Assembly (NCBI GenBank): GCA_028288405.1
Contig: JAQBNS010000013.1
Location: 1 to 64,000, forward strand
Length of the DNA stretch: 64,000 nt
Direction of reading: 5' to 3'
Source of the DNA: Chitinophagaceae bacterium
Lineage (GTDB): Bacteria; Bacteroidota; Bacteroidia; Cytophagales; Cytophagaceae
The notes under the pieces were generated by a model. It was not told the origin of the DNA. It saw only the letters and a list, made by a program, of their open reading frames with translations, and ran no database searches. A program made the translations under genes and the position numbers. This document shows, in pieces, positions 11,101-20,400 of this stretch (positions within the stretch are counted from its first letter, which is position 1; each line of letters starts with the position of its first letter).

Positions 11101-11420
11101 TAAAAGTCATCACCGTCCGTGTTATCGCTTCCGTCATCGCCGCCGAGTGGTGCTTCATTCCACTTGAAAATATTTACGCGATCACCCGCACTGTTCTTGT
11201 AATACAGGTTGACCCATCTCATCATGTCATTGACACCGTCTTTGTCATAATAGAGAATGTTGGTTTCTATGTAACCTCCACAATAGTTGTAACTCGTACC
11301 CCAGTTGCTAGCACCGAATGTGGTAGCAGTAGTAGCGCTGGCTTGAGTACTGAATAATGTGATCAGGAATAGGCACAGGAGTGCACCGCTTGATTTTAAA
11401 AATCGTAAGCTTCTTTTCAT
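2196..11420 (-). CDS. Giant secreted multidomain protein (FnIII, three LamG, T9SS type A sorting domain), 3074 aa
   Basis: Signal peptide at about 1-30. Residues about 30-180 are an N-terminal domain I do not recognise. About 180-565 hold several fibronectin-III-like repeats (APSGLSATSNRCDG, APSNIGIVSNANSIRITW). LamG/concanavalin-like domains lie at about 600-790, 1970-2165 and 2170-2390, each ending with a GLxAYWRMDE- or GLQAYYPFE-type strand. About 800-1080 resemble carboxypeptidase-regulatory beta sandwiches. About 1230-1620 is Thr/Ser-rich and of unknown family. Two NAGWNWVSF/NTGWNWIGF repeats (about 2690-2850) sit between two copies of the AAFVNGxCRGVA module. The last about 80 residues (VSIYPNPIGQAANITV to NYKVVK) are a type A T9SS sorting domain. 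It is a probable surface adhesin or polysaccharide-binding protein; no catalytic domain was recognised. It is the first gene of an operon with the CHU_C and PorP/SprF genes. Confidence 0.9.
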   Translation of the reverse strand: MKRSLRFLKSSGALLCLFLITLFSTQASATTATTFGASNWGTSYNYCGGYIETNILYYDKDGVNDMMRWVNLYYKNSAGDRVNIFKWNEAPLGGDDGSDNTDGDDFYYKYQNGAVMDWRWEYVGGNSDLVQMKIRWYNLPAELYGTNVEMSIDGSWLGGGSDDDVSISEWKSNIFVTQMGTPTNLATTTDTYCDKVVLTWTDPTNSCISSSWGTEVYRDNTYIGSSTSGTFSDFGATKGVSHNYKIRTVLYTNSNTSNASTFTVNTAGRRKGPYVAPSGLSATSNRCDGIIRIEWQWNLANPEGFSFYRSTDPSFSTGVYQEFNINGDRRFFEDPIPVKNTTYYYRIMSKNDCGDYSAQSSTATGFAPDVPAAPSNIGIVSNANSIRITWNDNSNNETGFIVKRSLLGGGGVTTTNIPANTSASSALFFDDASVINCQTYIYEVLAKNACAPDGISANQTVSAKLIPVLSNTFVQGALKVSKGYFPSSVRLSWTNNNQNQLNSFKIYRRNLGDINPAVLIATINSNSALYTDNTADAGVMYEYFIEGEGVCENTIIVSNRISDIGFRSPAGVVNGHISYTGGIAVEGVRVIAEKSSGASGTSMALDNGDKIEAEHSAKLMPVNTMTVSAWVKPQSLSADMTILSKSSGANGYGIDYIASSNTTRFWINGASGTSVAEFVGALSTVNYTNITGVFDGTSVQLFVNGVQKNTVPVIGIVNPNTDKFYIGSTSGTSNYFNGNIDEVLVWNVARTSDQILRDYSRIMTGNETGLMAYWRMDEAVGGFLFDASYANSVYNENHITITGGQWSTVIPSSAQLGLAGITNASGDYTISNVRYANSGEPFTITPVFLTHTFNPSNRLLYIGDGSAVLNNQDFTDNSSFRVTGSVRFKNTTCFVKDAILKIDGNIVVSNGEPVKTLTDGSFDIQVPIGNHRISVEMAGHSFEQGVFPLGGGTYNFQAPETDIKFIDSTLITVKGRVVGGLREGDKPVGMNRSVNNIGRARIHFKSQLGGGCSSVSVITDAVTGEYTVKLLPLKYEVDTVKVPSNLTITFPNRDLLDLSQNPPLQKIYDTVYYQGTNVYSHRDSAIYHVKQNYVYRVVPEMTVTDPAVTAPFTGDATYKYVNPITSVETQIPLTTDPFGYPIFTSEKEYNARISVFEKFTNYDNSSNVIDKVPVSDGKITINNNIGGTNAEVIQLSGGDTLYTFKAGAPNTLTIPAGSGPDYSFTKTLNIQVEVGVNSISWQPLATGDKYFRGYIIGGKSKGNAFTSKGPAIVENILRDPPGSNSYSSVESNTTTTTFSSWEVNEGASVAFEKNVMIGTKFTVGLGMATPTEIKNNLSFGTTVETSITESGEFKETTTYSTGFQTNGDPSGVGADADLFIGKAQSIIFGATDNIRILPEASCSLQGIECIGNAFSGYRIGKNSGIFVIPGGPETMFMYDQAHIKDRLIPDLVRLRNKFFVTDPAKYVSKIPSSHANYGLNNDDPKWGAAVSSADPNVTDEPVDYNGSSYTFTASAGNTGSLDSIRFYNQQIRLWHEALARNEKEKLQAQHSINRAFSAGGNITYSETTETEETTTTQWEIGLEEDIKLELGADVGGTGFEVENHLKFNVKGGKSTGSTTVQSTTYTYSLGDPDSGDSYLVDIKKTGSGTGPVFSTIAARTSCPFEDQVLTEFYMPGTELSAASTQREKPVLAINPSIKEAIPSDQEATFRLTLGNDSEDDMTYFLKVLEESNPNGAIIEVDGATPNRGFDVLAGSAVNKVLTVKKGTVANEYTDLKVVFQSGCDAIADTVTFTVKFIPSCSPIAFIQPEEKWVLNNSFHDTLPVVIGGYDINYETLKSIKFQYKASADPSWINLETFYKDTTGMNSPQAKTIPKTTIYTLSPWDLSQLVDADYDIRAVASCAMADVYSKTFTGHVDRLNPRPFGEPEPIDKVLDANDQISIQFNEPIAEGKLSLANFDIRGVLNGTDLQHGASSYFDGDASHSMTVADGLNLSKSSFTVEFWAKRANSGQEEVIFSQGKSKEEALYIGFNAANQLKLTVADESVVATFTTTDTDWHHYACTYDANTTNVMLIKDVSATAKTVQNSFTAVYQGSGEIKIGRSSFTPALPFKGNVHELRIWRQARTESQLAVSVNKMLSGREVGLVANWRMDEAHGSYAKDNARSRHAYTTAAWAVEPGGKSFHFDGTDDNLEINGGTLAFSTEMDFTVEFWFKSNNGNNITLFSNGKGNGQDSNPNGWSIGTDANSKIVVSNNSKSFTATDSNFFDNQWHHFALTVSRLGQTSAFIDGNRQSNRPSADIGWAGFGGAKIWVGARGWYNGSLVQKDQYFNGKIDEVRLWSSARQQDQLQRDMSSRLYGDEFGLQAYYPFETYKEVMGINILTDTLEDQSPNNNVAVNLNGSGFDSETPTIKLKRPVRKVNLKTTVNTDKIIFTIQDPSGTVENCILDITVRDVQDLSGNKMQSPATWSAYINKNQVRWQDEEKIFTKEIGAAYTFSTRILNSGGNQYDFTIGNMPSWLTADITSGQIAPQSSMLITFTVDPGVNIGQYNQDLYLTTSFGFDEVFSLNMNVFKTPPTWVVDKNKFQHSMNIYGQLKIGTIFSTDENDILAAFVNGECRGVAHVAYTNSILDLYETYITIYSNEFDGENVTFQIWKANEGKVYSKVTPNIAFEKDKLVGLPSTPQIFSAANYVIQDIPLNAGWNWVSFNLVTPDLASVTTTMASIEAKVGDLIKGNEFYDQFSTPATWKGSLTNSGGIKNEQMYKILLQKADTIAMQGSNPDPSTLPITINTGWNWIGFISQKNILLSDALGNFNAAHGDLIKSQYNFSVYDRNAGWIGSLTSLKPGEGYMYKASQAGSFAYPRPTFNNLREEGTNPELSEGYWNINRSEYANTMSLIAKVTLPEGQRDSEDHVLAAFVNGTCRGIAKPSTNAALKELSYFLTVYSNDEEEKVEFKWLSDADGKTYAVKEQLSFTNNNHKGALDSPYPLTLGEGAETVVSIYPNPIGQAANITVQLSSDALVSIEVYDLMGNKVDVVFQGNAGAGFASYIWNAGNYPNGIYFIKVDTGSQVVNYKVVK

Positions 11421-11521
11421 AAATTATAAATACAGAGGTACTAAAGAATTCAATGCTGATTGATAGTTGATGGAGGAAAGCAAAAATCTCTTATTTCGTC
11501 TATTTCAGTTTTATCCAAGTT

Positions 11522-11550
11522 CAAATATAATACTTTTTCAGTTTATACAA
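11522..11550 (-). promoter_or_regulatory. Bacteroidota-type promoter upstream of the giant LamG gene
   Basis: On the minus strand TATATTTG (11529-11522) matches the TAnnTTTG -7 box of the Bacteroidota primary sigma factor. A TTG (11550-11548) lies 18 bases upstream as the -33 element. The start codon at 11420 would follow a leader of about 95 bases. Assigned by eye. Confidence 0.55.
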
Positions 11551-11742
11551 CTGTTATTTAATCGTAAACAATTGAGTATGTACTAGTCTACATTTCCAAT
11601 CACAAGAATTGAATAGTACAATTCCAATCTTACAAAAAGTTAACTTTTGTATCACAGCGTGTGTTAGAGGAGAAAGTGAGACGATCGTTTAATTAGTAAT
11701 TCTTTTAGCGTCACGATCTCTCTCCGAAAAACTTTGGTAAAA

Positions 11743-11773
11743 AAAGACCCCGATCTTTTGAATCGGGGTCTTT
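11743..11773 (-). terminator. Rho-independent terminator of the Cys-rich small gene
   Basis: Inverted repeat AAAGACCCCGAT / ATCGGGGTCTTT with a 7-base loop. On the minus strand the stem runs into seven T residues. It lies 18 bases past the stop codon at 11791, which supports the small gene being real. Confidence 0.8.
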
Positions 11774-11790
11774 ACCTGAACTAAATCAGA

Positions 11791-11949
11791 TTATACTTTA
11801 GGACACTTCTTACAGTGTCTACCTTTCGTTTTGTATTTCTTGCAACACTTTTTACGAACCACTTCGCAGCCCTCTTTATCAAAAAAACTCATCAGAGGAC
11901 AAAATCCACAGTCTTCATTGGTGTTGTTTACAGCTTGAATTTCTTCCAT
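11791..11949 (-). CDS. 52-residue Cys- and Lys-rich small protein
   Basis: ATG at 11949, TAA at 11793-11791. The protein starts MEEIQAVNNTNEDCGFCPLM and contains seven Cys, arranged as CGFC, GC, KCCKKY and CKKC near the end, with a basic second half (VRKKCCKKYKTKGRHCKKC). It has no signal peptide. The spacing suggests a metal-binding knuckle. A strong terminator follows directly and ferritin lies upstream on the same strand, so a role with metal is possible but only inferred. I do not recognise the family. It could also be a small zinc-ribbon-like regulator. Confidence 0.62.
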   Translation of the reverse strand: MEEIQAVNNTNEDCGFCPLMSFFDKEGCEVVRKKCCKKYKTKGRHCKKCPKV

Positions 11950-12022
11950 TGTTTTTAGGAGCAGCTACAAACTTAGAGCTTATTTAGAATAAATCCAAAT
12001 AAAAATAATTTAATCAGCACAT

Positions 12023-12051
12023 AAAAAAGGCCTCTATTTATAAATAAAGGC
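12023..12051 (-). terminator. Terminator after ferritin
   Basis: Hairpin GCCTTTATTTATAAATAGAGGC on the minus strand (one mismatch) followed by six T residues, 22 bases after the ferritin stop. Confidence 0.7.
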
Positions 12052-12072
12052 GCTTTGAAAGGTTTGTAAGCA

Positions 12073-12585
12073 TTAATTTTCTACATCCGGAACAGCTGAA
12101 GGGCGTTTTAACAGTTCATCATTCAATAAGTACAAAGAACTACTATTGTCACCAATCATCTCGATTTTCTTAATCAGGGTCTTTACCGTTGCTTCCTCTT
12201 CTACTTGTTCGGTAATAAACCATTGGAAAAAGGCATGGGTTGCAAAATCCTTATCATTCAAAGACTGCTCCACAATGTTATAGATACTTTTTGTCACCAG
12301 GCGTTCGTGAGCCAATGACAATTCAAATACTTGTTTGATCGACTCAAAAGTTATAGGCGGAGCGGCAACAGGCTGCATCTTAATGATACCATCTACCTGA
12401 TGAATGTAATCAAACTGCTTCATGGCATGCATGTTTTCCTCCTTTGCCTGAATACGAAAGAAATGTGCGAAACCATCTAAGTCGCGTGACTTAAAATAAG
12501 AACTCATCGACAAGTATAAGTTCACGGAGTATAATTCTTTGTTGAACTGATCATTGATCAGTTTTTCCATTTCTTTGGTCAGCAT
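12073..12585 (-). CDS. ftnA: Non-heme ferritin
   Basis: At 170 residues this is the usual length for bacterial ferritin. The ferroxidase ligands are all present at the positions expected from E. coli FtnA: E17, E50, H53, E94 and Q127, with E129/E130 for the third iron site. It is a four-helix bundle that assembles into a 24-subunit cytoplasmic cage, oxidising Fe2+ and storing it as mineral. It has no heme-binding Met in the bacterioferritin pattern. It is likely transcribed alone, as a hairpin terminator follows it. The Cys-rich small gene lies 123 bases further on. Confidence 0.95.
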   Translation of the reverse strand: MLTKEMEKLINDQFNKELYSVNLYLSMSSYFKSRDLDGFAHFFRIQAKEENMHAMKQFDYIHQVDGIIKMQPVAAPPITFESIKQVFELSLAHERLVTKSIYNIVEQSLNDKDFATHAFFQWFITEQVEEEATVKTLIKKIEMIGDNSSSLYLLNDELLKRPSAVPDVEN

Positions 12586-12682
12586 AGAAAAATTAGTTAA
12601 AAGGGTATGATTAAGATAAGCAGTTTAATAATAAATCACTTCATTTGCACTACCTTCTTTAAGGTAATATAGATGTATTAGG

Positions 12683-12808
12683 AGGTGTCCGCGCAGATTT
12701 TCTTTATGCTTTTAACAGTCATCACAGTGCGCGGTCGGGCTATCCGCTCCAAGTCCGCCCACGCCCATATCCTGCGCACTTCGGGCTTTCCGCTACTATC
12801 CCTCACCC
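12683..12808. repeat. Dispersed intergenic repeat, copy A
   Basis: It contains the core gtcgggctatccgct (12734-12748) followed by caagtcc, and ends with cgggctttccgctactatc then cctcac (12782-12806). The same two cores, in the same order and orientation, occur at 38429-38521, and a partial reverse copy lies at 55480-55528. From memory, related sequences ending near cgctactatccctcac are widespread between genes in Bacteroidota. No protein is supported here. Confidence 0.7.
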
Positions 12809-12824
12809 AAAATCATGATTTAAT

Positions 12825-14318
12825 TCAACCTACTATTCTACCTTTTTCCAACATCAATACTTTCGTCACACATTTAGGAATATCCTGCTTATAATGTGAA
12901 ATGTAAATCAATGTTTTATTGAAATGCCCGCAAACAGCATCTACGACTTCTGTAAATCTTTTCGTCTGCTCGGCATCCAAACCCTGACACGGTTCATCTA
13001 AAATAAGCAAAGCAGGATTTTTAACCAGAGCTCTTGCCAAGAGCACCAACCGCTGTTCTCCTAGAGAAGCATCGTACATGTTTTGTCCGCTCAGTGATTT
13101 GATTTGTAACACATCCATCCATCTCAGCGCTTGCTTACGCTGCATCGGCGTTACACCTTGCGAAGAACCGACCTGATCGTTGAAACCAGAAGTCACTACA
13201 TTTTCACACGTAATCCTCGCTTGTGAAAATTTTATAGGAGAAGGTTCACCCGAAGAGAGGGCTACCGCTTCGGTATGACTCACATCCCGCTGAAAGTAAA
13301 TGTGCAACTCAGGAGAAATGTATCCTACTTTACGTTTGATGTCCCAAATGCTTTCGCCTGAACCTCTGCGTTGATCAAACAAATAAATCTCATTGTTGTA
13401 TGCTTGAGGATTATCTCCGTTGATCAAACTGAGTAAAGTGGATTTGCCTGCACCGTTATGACCTATGAGTGCCCATTGCTCTCCCTTCTTTACCTCCCAA
13501 TTGATGCGATCCAGAATTACTTTATCTCCATAATTCACTGTCACATTTTTCATGCGAACAGCGTATTCAAATTCTGCTTCCTCCGGAAATCCCAGTAGAT
13601 CCAACACATCCGGATTGATGACAGGTTGATTTTCCTGTTGTGCCAACGGTACACTGAACTCTTCCCTTTCAACGAACTGTTTTACTTTACCGGATTCAAG
13701 TTCCAGCACCTGTGTGATAGAGTGAGGAATTTCGCTGTAAGAGGTGATGACCACAACGAGAATACCCCTTGTAATAAATTGCTGTATGATTTCATGCAGC
13801 AATTGTCTGGATGGAGGATCTAATCCAATGAAAGGATTGTCCAATACCAGTACTTCCGTTTTTTGTAACAGTGCTTGAGCCAATTGTACTCTTTTCCCCT
13901 CTCCATTGGAAAGCAGCGTCAACCGGCTTGTCAGGAGCTGCTCCAACTTCAACAGTTTAACCCATTCTGAAAAATCCTGCGTAGCTGTTTTTTCAAACAA
14001 CTGTGCAACAGTTGGCGAGTCGTCTGCTACATTGCTGTCATAACGTTGCTGATAATAAGAACGTGTAGAAGAGAGGTAACGAAAGTCATGCTGTTGTGAA
14101 ATGAATAAACGTTTCGTCGTATTCTGTTCCGCCAATACCAACTGACCAGAAGAAGACGCCCATTGGCCTGCAATGATTTTACCTAAGGTTGTTTTACCGC
14201 TGCCGGAAGGTCCAACAATGGCCAGTGCATCTCCTTTATATAAAGAAAAGGAGATGTCATCAAGAATCATCTTATCCTCTGCGATAACGGTTATATTTTT
14301 TGCTTCGATCCATTTCAT
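12825..14318 (-). CDS. ABC-type ATPase with two nucleotide-binding domains, ModF-like
   Basis: A 497-residue protein made of two ABC ATPase domains and no membrane segment. The first has Walker A GPSGSGKTT, a signature around LSNGEGKR and Walker B ending VLDNPF, where Asn replaces the catalytic Glu. The second (from about residue 250) has Walker A GHNGAGKST, signature SLGEQR and Walker B LLILDEP with the Glu present. This layout, including the LDNPF variant, matches E. coli ModF (formerly linked to photorepair). No ModABC transporter genes are nearby. The substrate or role is therefore unknown; it may be a soluble ABC protein rather than a transport subunit. Confidence 0.82.
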   Translation of the reverse strand: MKWIEAKNITVIAEDKMILDDISFSLYKGDALAIVGPSGSGKTTLGKIIAGQWASSSGQLVLAEQNTTKRLFISQQHDFRYLSSTRSYYQQRYDSNVADDSPTVAQLFEKTATQDFSEWVKLLKLEQLLTSRLTLLSNGEGKRVQLAQALLQKTEVLVLDNPFIGLDPPSRQLLHEIIQQFITRGILVVVITSYSEIPHSITQVLELESGKVKQFVEREEFSVPLAQQENQPVINPDVLDLLGFPEEAEFEYAVRMKNVTVNYGDKVILDRINWEVKKGEQWALIGHNGAGKSTLLSLINGDNPQAYNNEIYLFDQRRGSGESIWDIKRKVGYISPELHIYFQRDVSHTEAVALSSGEPSPIKFSQARITCENVVTSGFNDQVGSSQGVTPMQRKQALRWMDVLQIKSLSGQNMYDASLGEQRLVLLARALVKNPALLILDEPCQGLDAEQTKRFTEVVDAVCGHFNKTLIYISHYKQDIPKCVTKVLMLEKGRIVG

Positions 14319-14416
14319 TTGTTTCAGAAAATTAAATGAAATAAAACGACTCCCACTCTACCGATTGCTTTTTAATCGGTACTATTTATGGAAAAGCACC
14401 ATGGCTACTAAATAAA

Positions 14417-14449
14417 AACGCCATCGGCAGAAGATCTCCCGATGGCGTT
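14417..14449 (-). terminator. Terminator of the 2397-aa secreted protein gene
   Basis: Perfect 11-bp inverted repeat AACGCCATCGG / CCGATGGCGTT with an 11-base loop. On the minus strand it is followed by TTTATTTAG, and it lies 22 bases past the stop at 14472. Confidence 0.82.
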
Positions 14450-14471
14450 CCCTATTAATATTTAGTTGAAA

Positions 14472-17400
14472 TTAGTTTTGTATAATCCATTTCTTGATCA
14501 GCTTCTGAGAATTTTCAGTGAACAATATCACCTGATACATACCTGAACTCCAATCAGAAGTTCCGACCTGAATACTTCCCTGACCGTCTAAGTCTTTGTA
14601 TTCTGTGATGACTTGACCGAGCGTATTGTAAACCACAATTTTCGCATGCGTTCCAGCTTTAATGTTATACAGAATTTCTCCTTCATTAGCCGCTGGATTA
14701 GGTATTAATTCAAATCCATACTGTGTACCTGAAAGTTGATTCTCTATACCGGTAATCGTAGATCCTTCCACTACCAATTCTACTTTCTCCCCATTCAAAT
14801 AAGCATCTCCACTACCTAACATATTAGCGTTGAAATCACCGTTCTTACTTACAAAATCTATGTAATAAATAGATTTAGAAGAATTGAATCCTAACATAGT
14901 ATAAGAGGTGAAAAGTAATTGTTTGTTTTCAAAATCATTATAAACAACTTCAGCGTCTGCCAGATCTCCACCTTCTAAGTTCCCGACTCCCATAACACTC
15001 AGCTCCTCTTCGTTATAATCCAAAGCAAAGTCTAATGCTACTGTTGCAGGATCCTGTGAGATAAAAGTAACCGGTACTCGATACGTATTGATTCCCTTAC
15101 GTTGCTTATTGGTGATATTAATAACCACCTTACGATCTGAAACTGTTCTTAAATTCTTCTGCGAATTATTAAGGTTAGCTCTCCAGCTGCCATCAATATC
15201 ACCTAACATGATCGCATGAATGTCGAAACTATTGGCATAAGATTTACAGGTATTAGGATTTGCGGTAGGACCCATCAGACAACGAGGAGGATTAGGTACA
15301 TTGTCTCTCCAATAGTAAGTAGCCGCTGTTCCTGTTGTTCCAGCTGGAAAAGGATATTTCCCTGATTTGGTATAAGTCAAATTAGATGTAACCTGACTCT
15401 TATCCACAAATCTCCAGTCTAAGGAACGTTGATCGACAGTATTCAAAGGATATACGGTAGGATCAACTCCCAAATTGTAATTCCATACCTGAGGATATTC
15501 ACAAAGTTTAGAAACTGCTCGCTCCTGAACCAAACTAACATCTACTGCACGAACCATTCTATCCATATTGACATCCGAGGCAATCATTTGGAAGGCCGTT
15601 GGAAAGGCCGTATTAGCAGTAGCTGTAGAAGTAGCACCAGGCACTTTCCTGTCTGCTACATATACTACATCCACAGGATTTCTCATGGTTGTAATAGACT
15701 CCATTAAATAAGCATCGTATCCATTGATCGCCATTAGAAGACTTGCTGGATTGTAAACATTTCCACTTTGATTAATGACATCCGAAGGATTGGTACAAGA
15801 GTTATAGTAATCTCCCACGATATCTCTACTCACTTTCACGCCATTCGCACCCGTTAAGTCAATCGAATAAGCACCGTTGATATCTGTTGTTTTAGAAGCA
15901 ACAGAGGAAGGAGTACATAAAGGAGAACCAAAGCCTGTAGTAACCGGTGTAATGGTTGTAATCAAATATGGGCTAGGCGTAGTAGAAGCATCGTATTTTA
16001 ATGGTGCATTGACATCGTTATGATAATATACTTTACCATTTAAGAAGTTATTCTTCAGGATGGAAATTATACCTACACCATTATTCGTCACACAAGACCT
16101 GATCATAAATAACTTATGCTCGTCGTCTACAACACCTTGTGAAAATGCTCCCTGATACAAGTCTCCTATGAAGATTGACTTTGTAGTGCCAGCCAATCCA
16201 GTAGTTCCGCTTCCGAGAATTTTAAACTCAATACAAATCACATCGCCTATACCGTCAAAGTCTGCAGCAGCAGGCGCCTGTCCGGTATAAAATATACTTA
16301 CACTCAGTTCATTTAAGTTGGTGCCTGTAACCGTACGTTCAGTCATGGCATAACTTCCCATCCCACTCGTCATACCACCATTTAATACTACATTTCCTAA
16401 TGTGGCATTTCCTCTGCCAGGTATACCTGTCGGTCTCATCAATGTTCTATCGTATCTCAATACGAAGTCCATTCCTTTAATCCCGTCATCTACCGGTTTC
16501 ACAGCTTTTAATGTGATACATCTGATGGCATCTTCACCGCACATTACTTCTGCAGAAGCCAAAGCATATTTACAACATGCACTGGCAATAACGGTATGTA
16601 CTTTAGTAGCGGTACAACCCGTCTGAGCATTTGTATAATGATAGATCAGTGTATAGGTACCGGCGATCGATGCAGAGAACGTGTAAATTCCCGAAGGTGT
16701 TAACGTAACACCTGGACCACCAAAATACCCTCCAGCCGGTGTGCCGCTAATTACAGCAGGTGCAGAACCGATGCAGAACTCATTTGGTGCCGTAATAGTA
16801 AGAGCAGGTAACTGATAAATTGAAATGGTAAAATCACTCGAATCTTTACAACCGGTGATAGATCGGAGTACTACTTCAAATGTTGTGTTTTCAGTTAAGT
16901 TCGTGTACGTATAAGTAATCGCAGTGCCAGGACCTTGCAACAAAGTACGACTGCCATCCGAATTCTTCTTATACCAAGTAAACTGAGACGTTGAAGCAGA
17001 GACCCCAGTAACAGCTGCCGTTAATGTACCTGTTGCTCCGGGACAAACATGATCTGATCCCGATAGTGTAACACTAGGCTTACATGCAGGATCAAGTGCA
17101 ACTGTAGCCGGATTCAACAAAGCCTTAGCGATTGCGATATTGCAATAACTTGTAGTTACTGCACTGGCAGTTACTTGAGTATTTCCTACTGCGCAACCAG
17201 GATCAGAATCAAAGGTCAATAAGGCATAACCTCCACCGTGGAAATACAAATCATCAAGACCCGCCAGGTTTGTCAAATCCCATGACAAGGCATTCGCAGA
17301 AGAAATAACAGGGTCAGGCAACGTGAAAATAATATCCTGTCCTAAACCATCTTTCATGGTTACCGGTTGATTATTGATAATCTCATATGCCTTCAATTTT

Positions 17401-20400
17401 GCCGATCCCGCTTTGTAAGTGAGACTCGCTGGTAATTGCACAGTCGGTTTGAAATCATACAATCCCCCATCCAACAAGGAAGTCATTTTTAACTCGTGCG
17501 CAATATTTGTACAGGTAGCTGCACTGTTATAACTTATAGCCATATCAGCGTTCGATTCGATGATACGAATCGATTCGTTCATGATACCGCAAGGCACTTT
17601 ATCCAAGGCTCCATCGATGAAGGTCGGGTACGTATTGTCACAGGTATAACCTACATGCAAATACAATTCGTCATCTTTTACATCGTTGCATTGAAATTGC
17701 ACTTCCAGATTGAAATCAAATACTTGTCCATACGATAAATTACCTAATTGATACACACCTTGTACTTTTTGAAACACCTGTGTGGTATTGTCAGGGTTTG
17801 TTCTTATCAAATCACCTAAAATAACTTTGCCGTTTTTTGTAGTGAAGTACATGAATACATTCGCTGTACCATCTACTGCTGTGAGTTTAAATGGAATTTT
17901 ACTTACCTTCTTGAATATATCTACATTGGCAACCACCTTTGTTAAGGTTACTATTGGAGCCGCAGTAGATCCCCATAAAGCAGCACTTGGTCTACTGTAC
18001 CATGATTTACTTGTAGTACTTATCGAAAGAATTTCGCTGCTAGAAAATAATTTCTTGTCTATGTCATAAGGTCTAATAAGTGCCTTAGGTCCTTCCATGA
18101 TGAAATAGTTAATATCATCAACCCAATTTGCACCTGCTATATAAGCCGCATCATCGCTATACTCAAAGTAATCCAAGATAGGTTGAGAACAATCTGGTAC
18201 TAATACCAGGTTCATGTATTGTCTGCTAAACTCATTGCCATCTGAAAATTTATCAGATGCGTCTAAAACAAATCCAGAAGCTCCTATTTGATTTCTATAC
18301 GTTATTGGATTATTGAACTCAAAGTCCACTTCAAACATTTCACCTACTATTACAGGTTGTCCGCTCGAATTTTGTTGAACAGCATTGCCTTTACTAACCA
18401 TCTGAGGTTTCAGGTCTTTAAAATACTTCAGCTCGTAATAGATATCGTAATCAAAACTACTATTCAATCTATACGATCTATTATTCTGAAAGTAAGATTC
18501 ATCATAATCTATTTTATATCCTCTTGGTAATATGTATCTCATTTTGTCCACGCGATTGAACGTTCTGATTTCATAAGGAAACAAATCCAACGCTTCACCA
18601 TTTCCATCCTGATTTCCCGAAATAGTTTGTACCACACCTAAACCTTTTTTACAGGCGAAACTATTCCCGTATCCTGCACCGTAGTACGCTAAATTTTGCT
18701 TTATATCAGCCAGAATAAAACCAGAGCCATAGGCTTCACAGATATAATTTAAATAAGGTTTAAGCAAAGAAGCCTCTGTAGATGTCAATGAACCAGAAAT
18801 ACCGAAAGGACTTGCAGGGTCTGATTCCGTAGTGATCGAAATGTCTTTTAATCTGTCAGAATAAAAACAACGGGTGGAGACATCTATAGATTCGTAATAT
18901 TTACTGCCTAAATCAAAATCTGGTTTCACTTTATAATATACCGTGACATCAGATTCATCCCCTGCTTCATAATTAAACAAACCAGCTTGTGAGGCACTGA
19001 ATCCATAAACGCTTTGCAACTGTTGACGAACAAGTGCAATCGGAAATTGAAATAAGAAATGCCCTGCATTATCAGATGTCCATATATTATTAGAATTGTT
19101 ATTGAAAACAAAATGGTATGCTGTTCCAGCTTGCGTATAATCCAAAACAATAGGATGGTCTGTATTAACAACCACATCCAATAAATCACCATGCGGACCT
19201 ATGATATCCAGTCGAGCCAGGTTGGTCAAAAAGCGATTGGAAAATCCTGGATCTTGTTCTAATGTACCTATAGAAGAACCACTGCCGTATGTTCTGGTAG
19301 TTCCACTCCACAAATTCGATCTTGATATTGCTTTGAAGATATCATTGTCCGTAACCATCTTAAGGTTAGGAGTACCGCTTGCATTTACAGTACCGACATC
19401 TTGTAAGCCGTTATTATCAGCATCCGCTTCACCGAGAGTAATTCTTTCCACTTCATATCCGCGAACCAAAACTCCGGGGAAAACGCAACCAGGACAGTTG
19501 ACAATGATGTAATCACTGTAACTCCCAATAGCCAATCTGCATTCCGGGCAATCATCTCCATCCGGAATCAAATAAGTCCTTTCAAAATAATTAGAAGGAC
19601 CGGTGTTGGTAAGAGATCTTCCGCACACTGCAGAAACGTCAAAAGTTGTTTCCAATGAATTTATAAAAGAAGCCAACTTCAATTCCAATTCGAAAGATCT
19701 ATAAGTAGTGATACTCACATTTGAACCAGGACCGAATATTACTTCGGGATCAAATTCAAATATCGCTCTTGCCCCAGCATCCAAAGCATTTACAGGAATA
19801 TCAGTGGTTCCGAATAAATTAAAAATTTCGCTTTTAGTTAAAGCAGTTTGACTAACCGGATGATAAATAGCACCCCTGCCATCTTTTAATAATATATTCC
19901 CTCTGTTTCCGGAAGACTCCGGAGCTAAAAGCAAGCTGCCATCTACAGCAAAGTCTATGGCTATTCTGAACTTCTTATAATCAATTGGAAAAAAATCGTA
20001 GCTATTCGGTATGTAAAGTTTAAATCCGCTATTCTTAAACCTTAATGTTTCTGTATAATCAGAAGCCGGAGCAGAAGGATTGTTGAGCGTCAGATTATCG
20101 CATGTACCGGCTGGATTGCTTCCACAACCGCCTGTACAGGTAAAGCACCCAAACATATTATTCACACCCGTCAATTCAATTTGATTTGCGGTTGCCATAT
20201 TTGCATGATCATCCGTAGCTACCCAATAGCCAGTGCTATTACCGTAATAACCGCCACATTCATTGTCGCATTTGGTATCCATTAAACCGTAAGAGTTCAA
20301 TGTATAGTTGTTGGTTACATCATTAGAAACACAACACGTTCTTTCTTCCCATTCAATATCTATGAATTCTCCGGGTTCAAGGGCAAGAACAGTTATACCG

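Larger units (their letters stand above)
11421..11790. other. 370-bp gap upstream of the giant gene
   Basis: This AT-rich spacer holds the leader and promoter of the giant LamG gene (about 11421-11550) and the terminator of the small Cys-rich gene (11743-11773). Between about 11560 and 11740 I see no open frame or clear repeat. Confidence 0.6.

Noticed and set aside
12685..12894. 69-residue plus-strand frame
   Set aside because: It lies in the dispersed repeat and the end of the ABC gene. The same repeat occurs elsewhere without a conserved frame.
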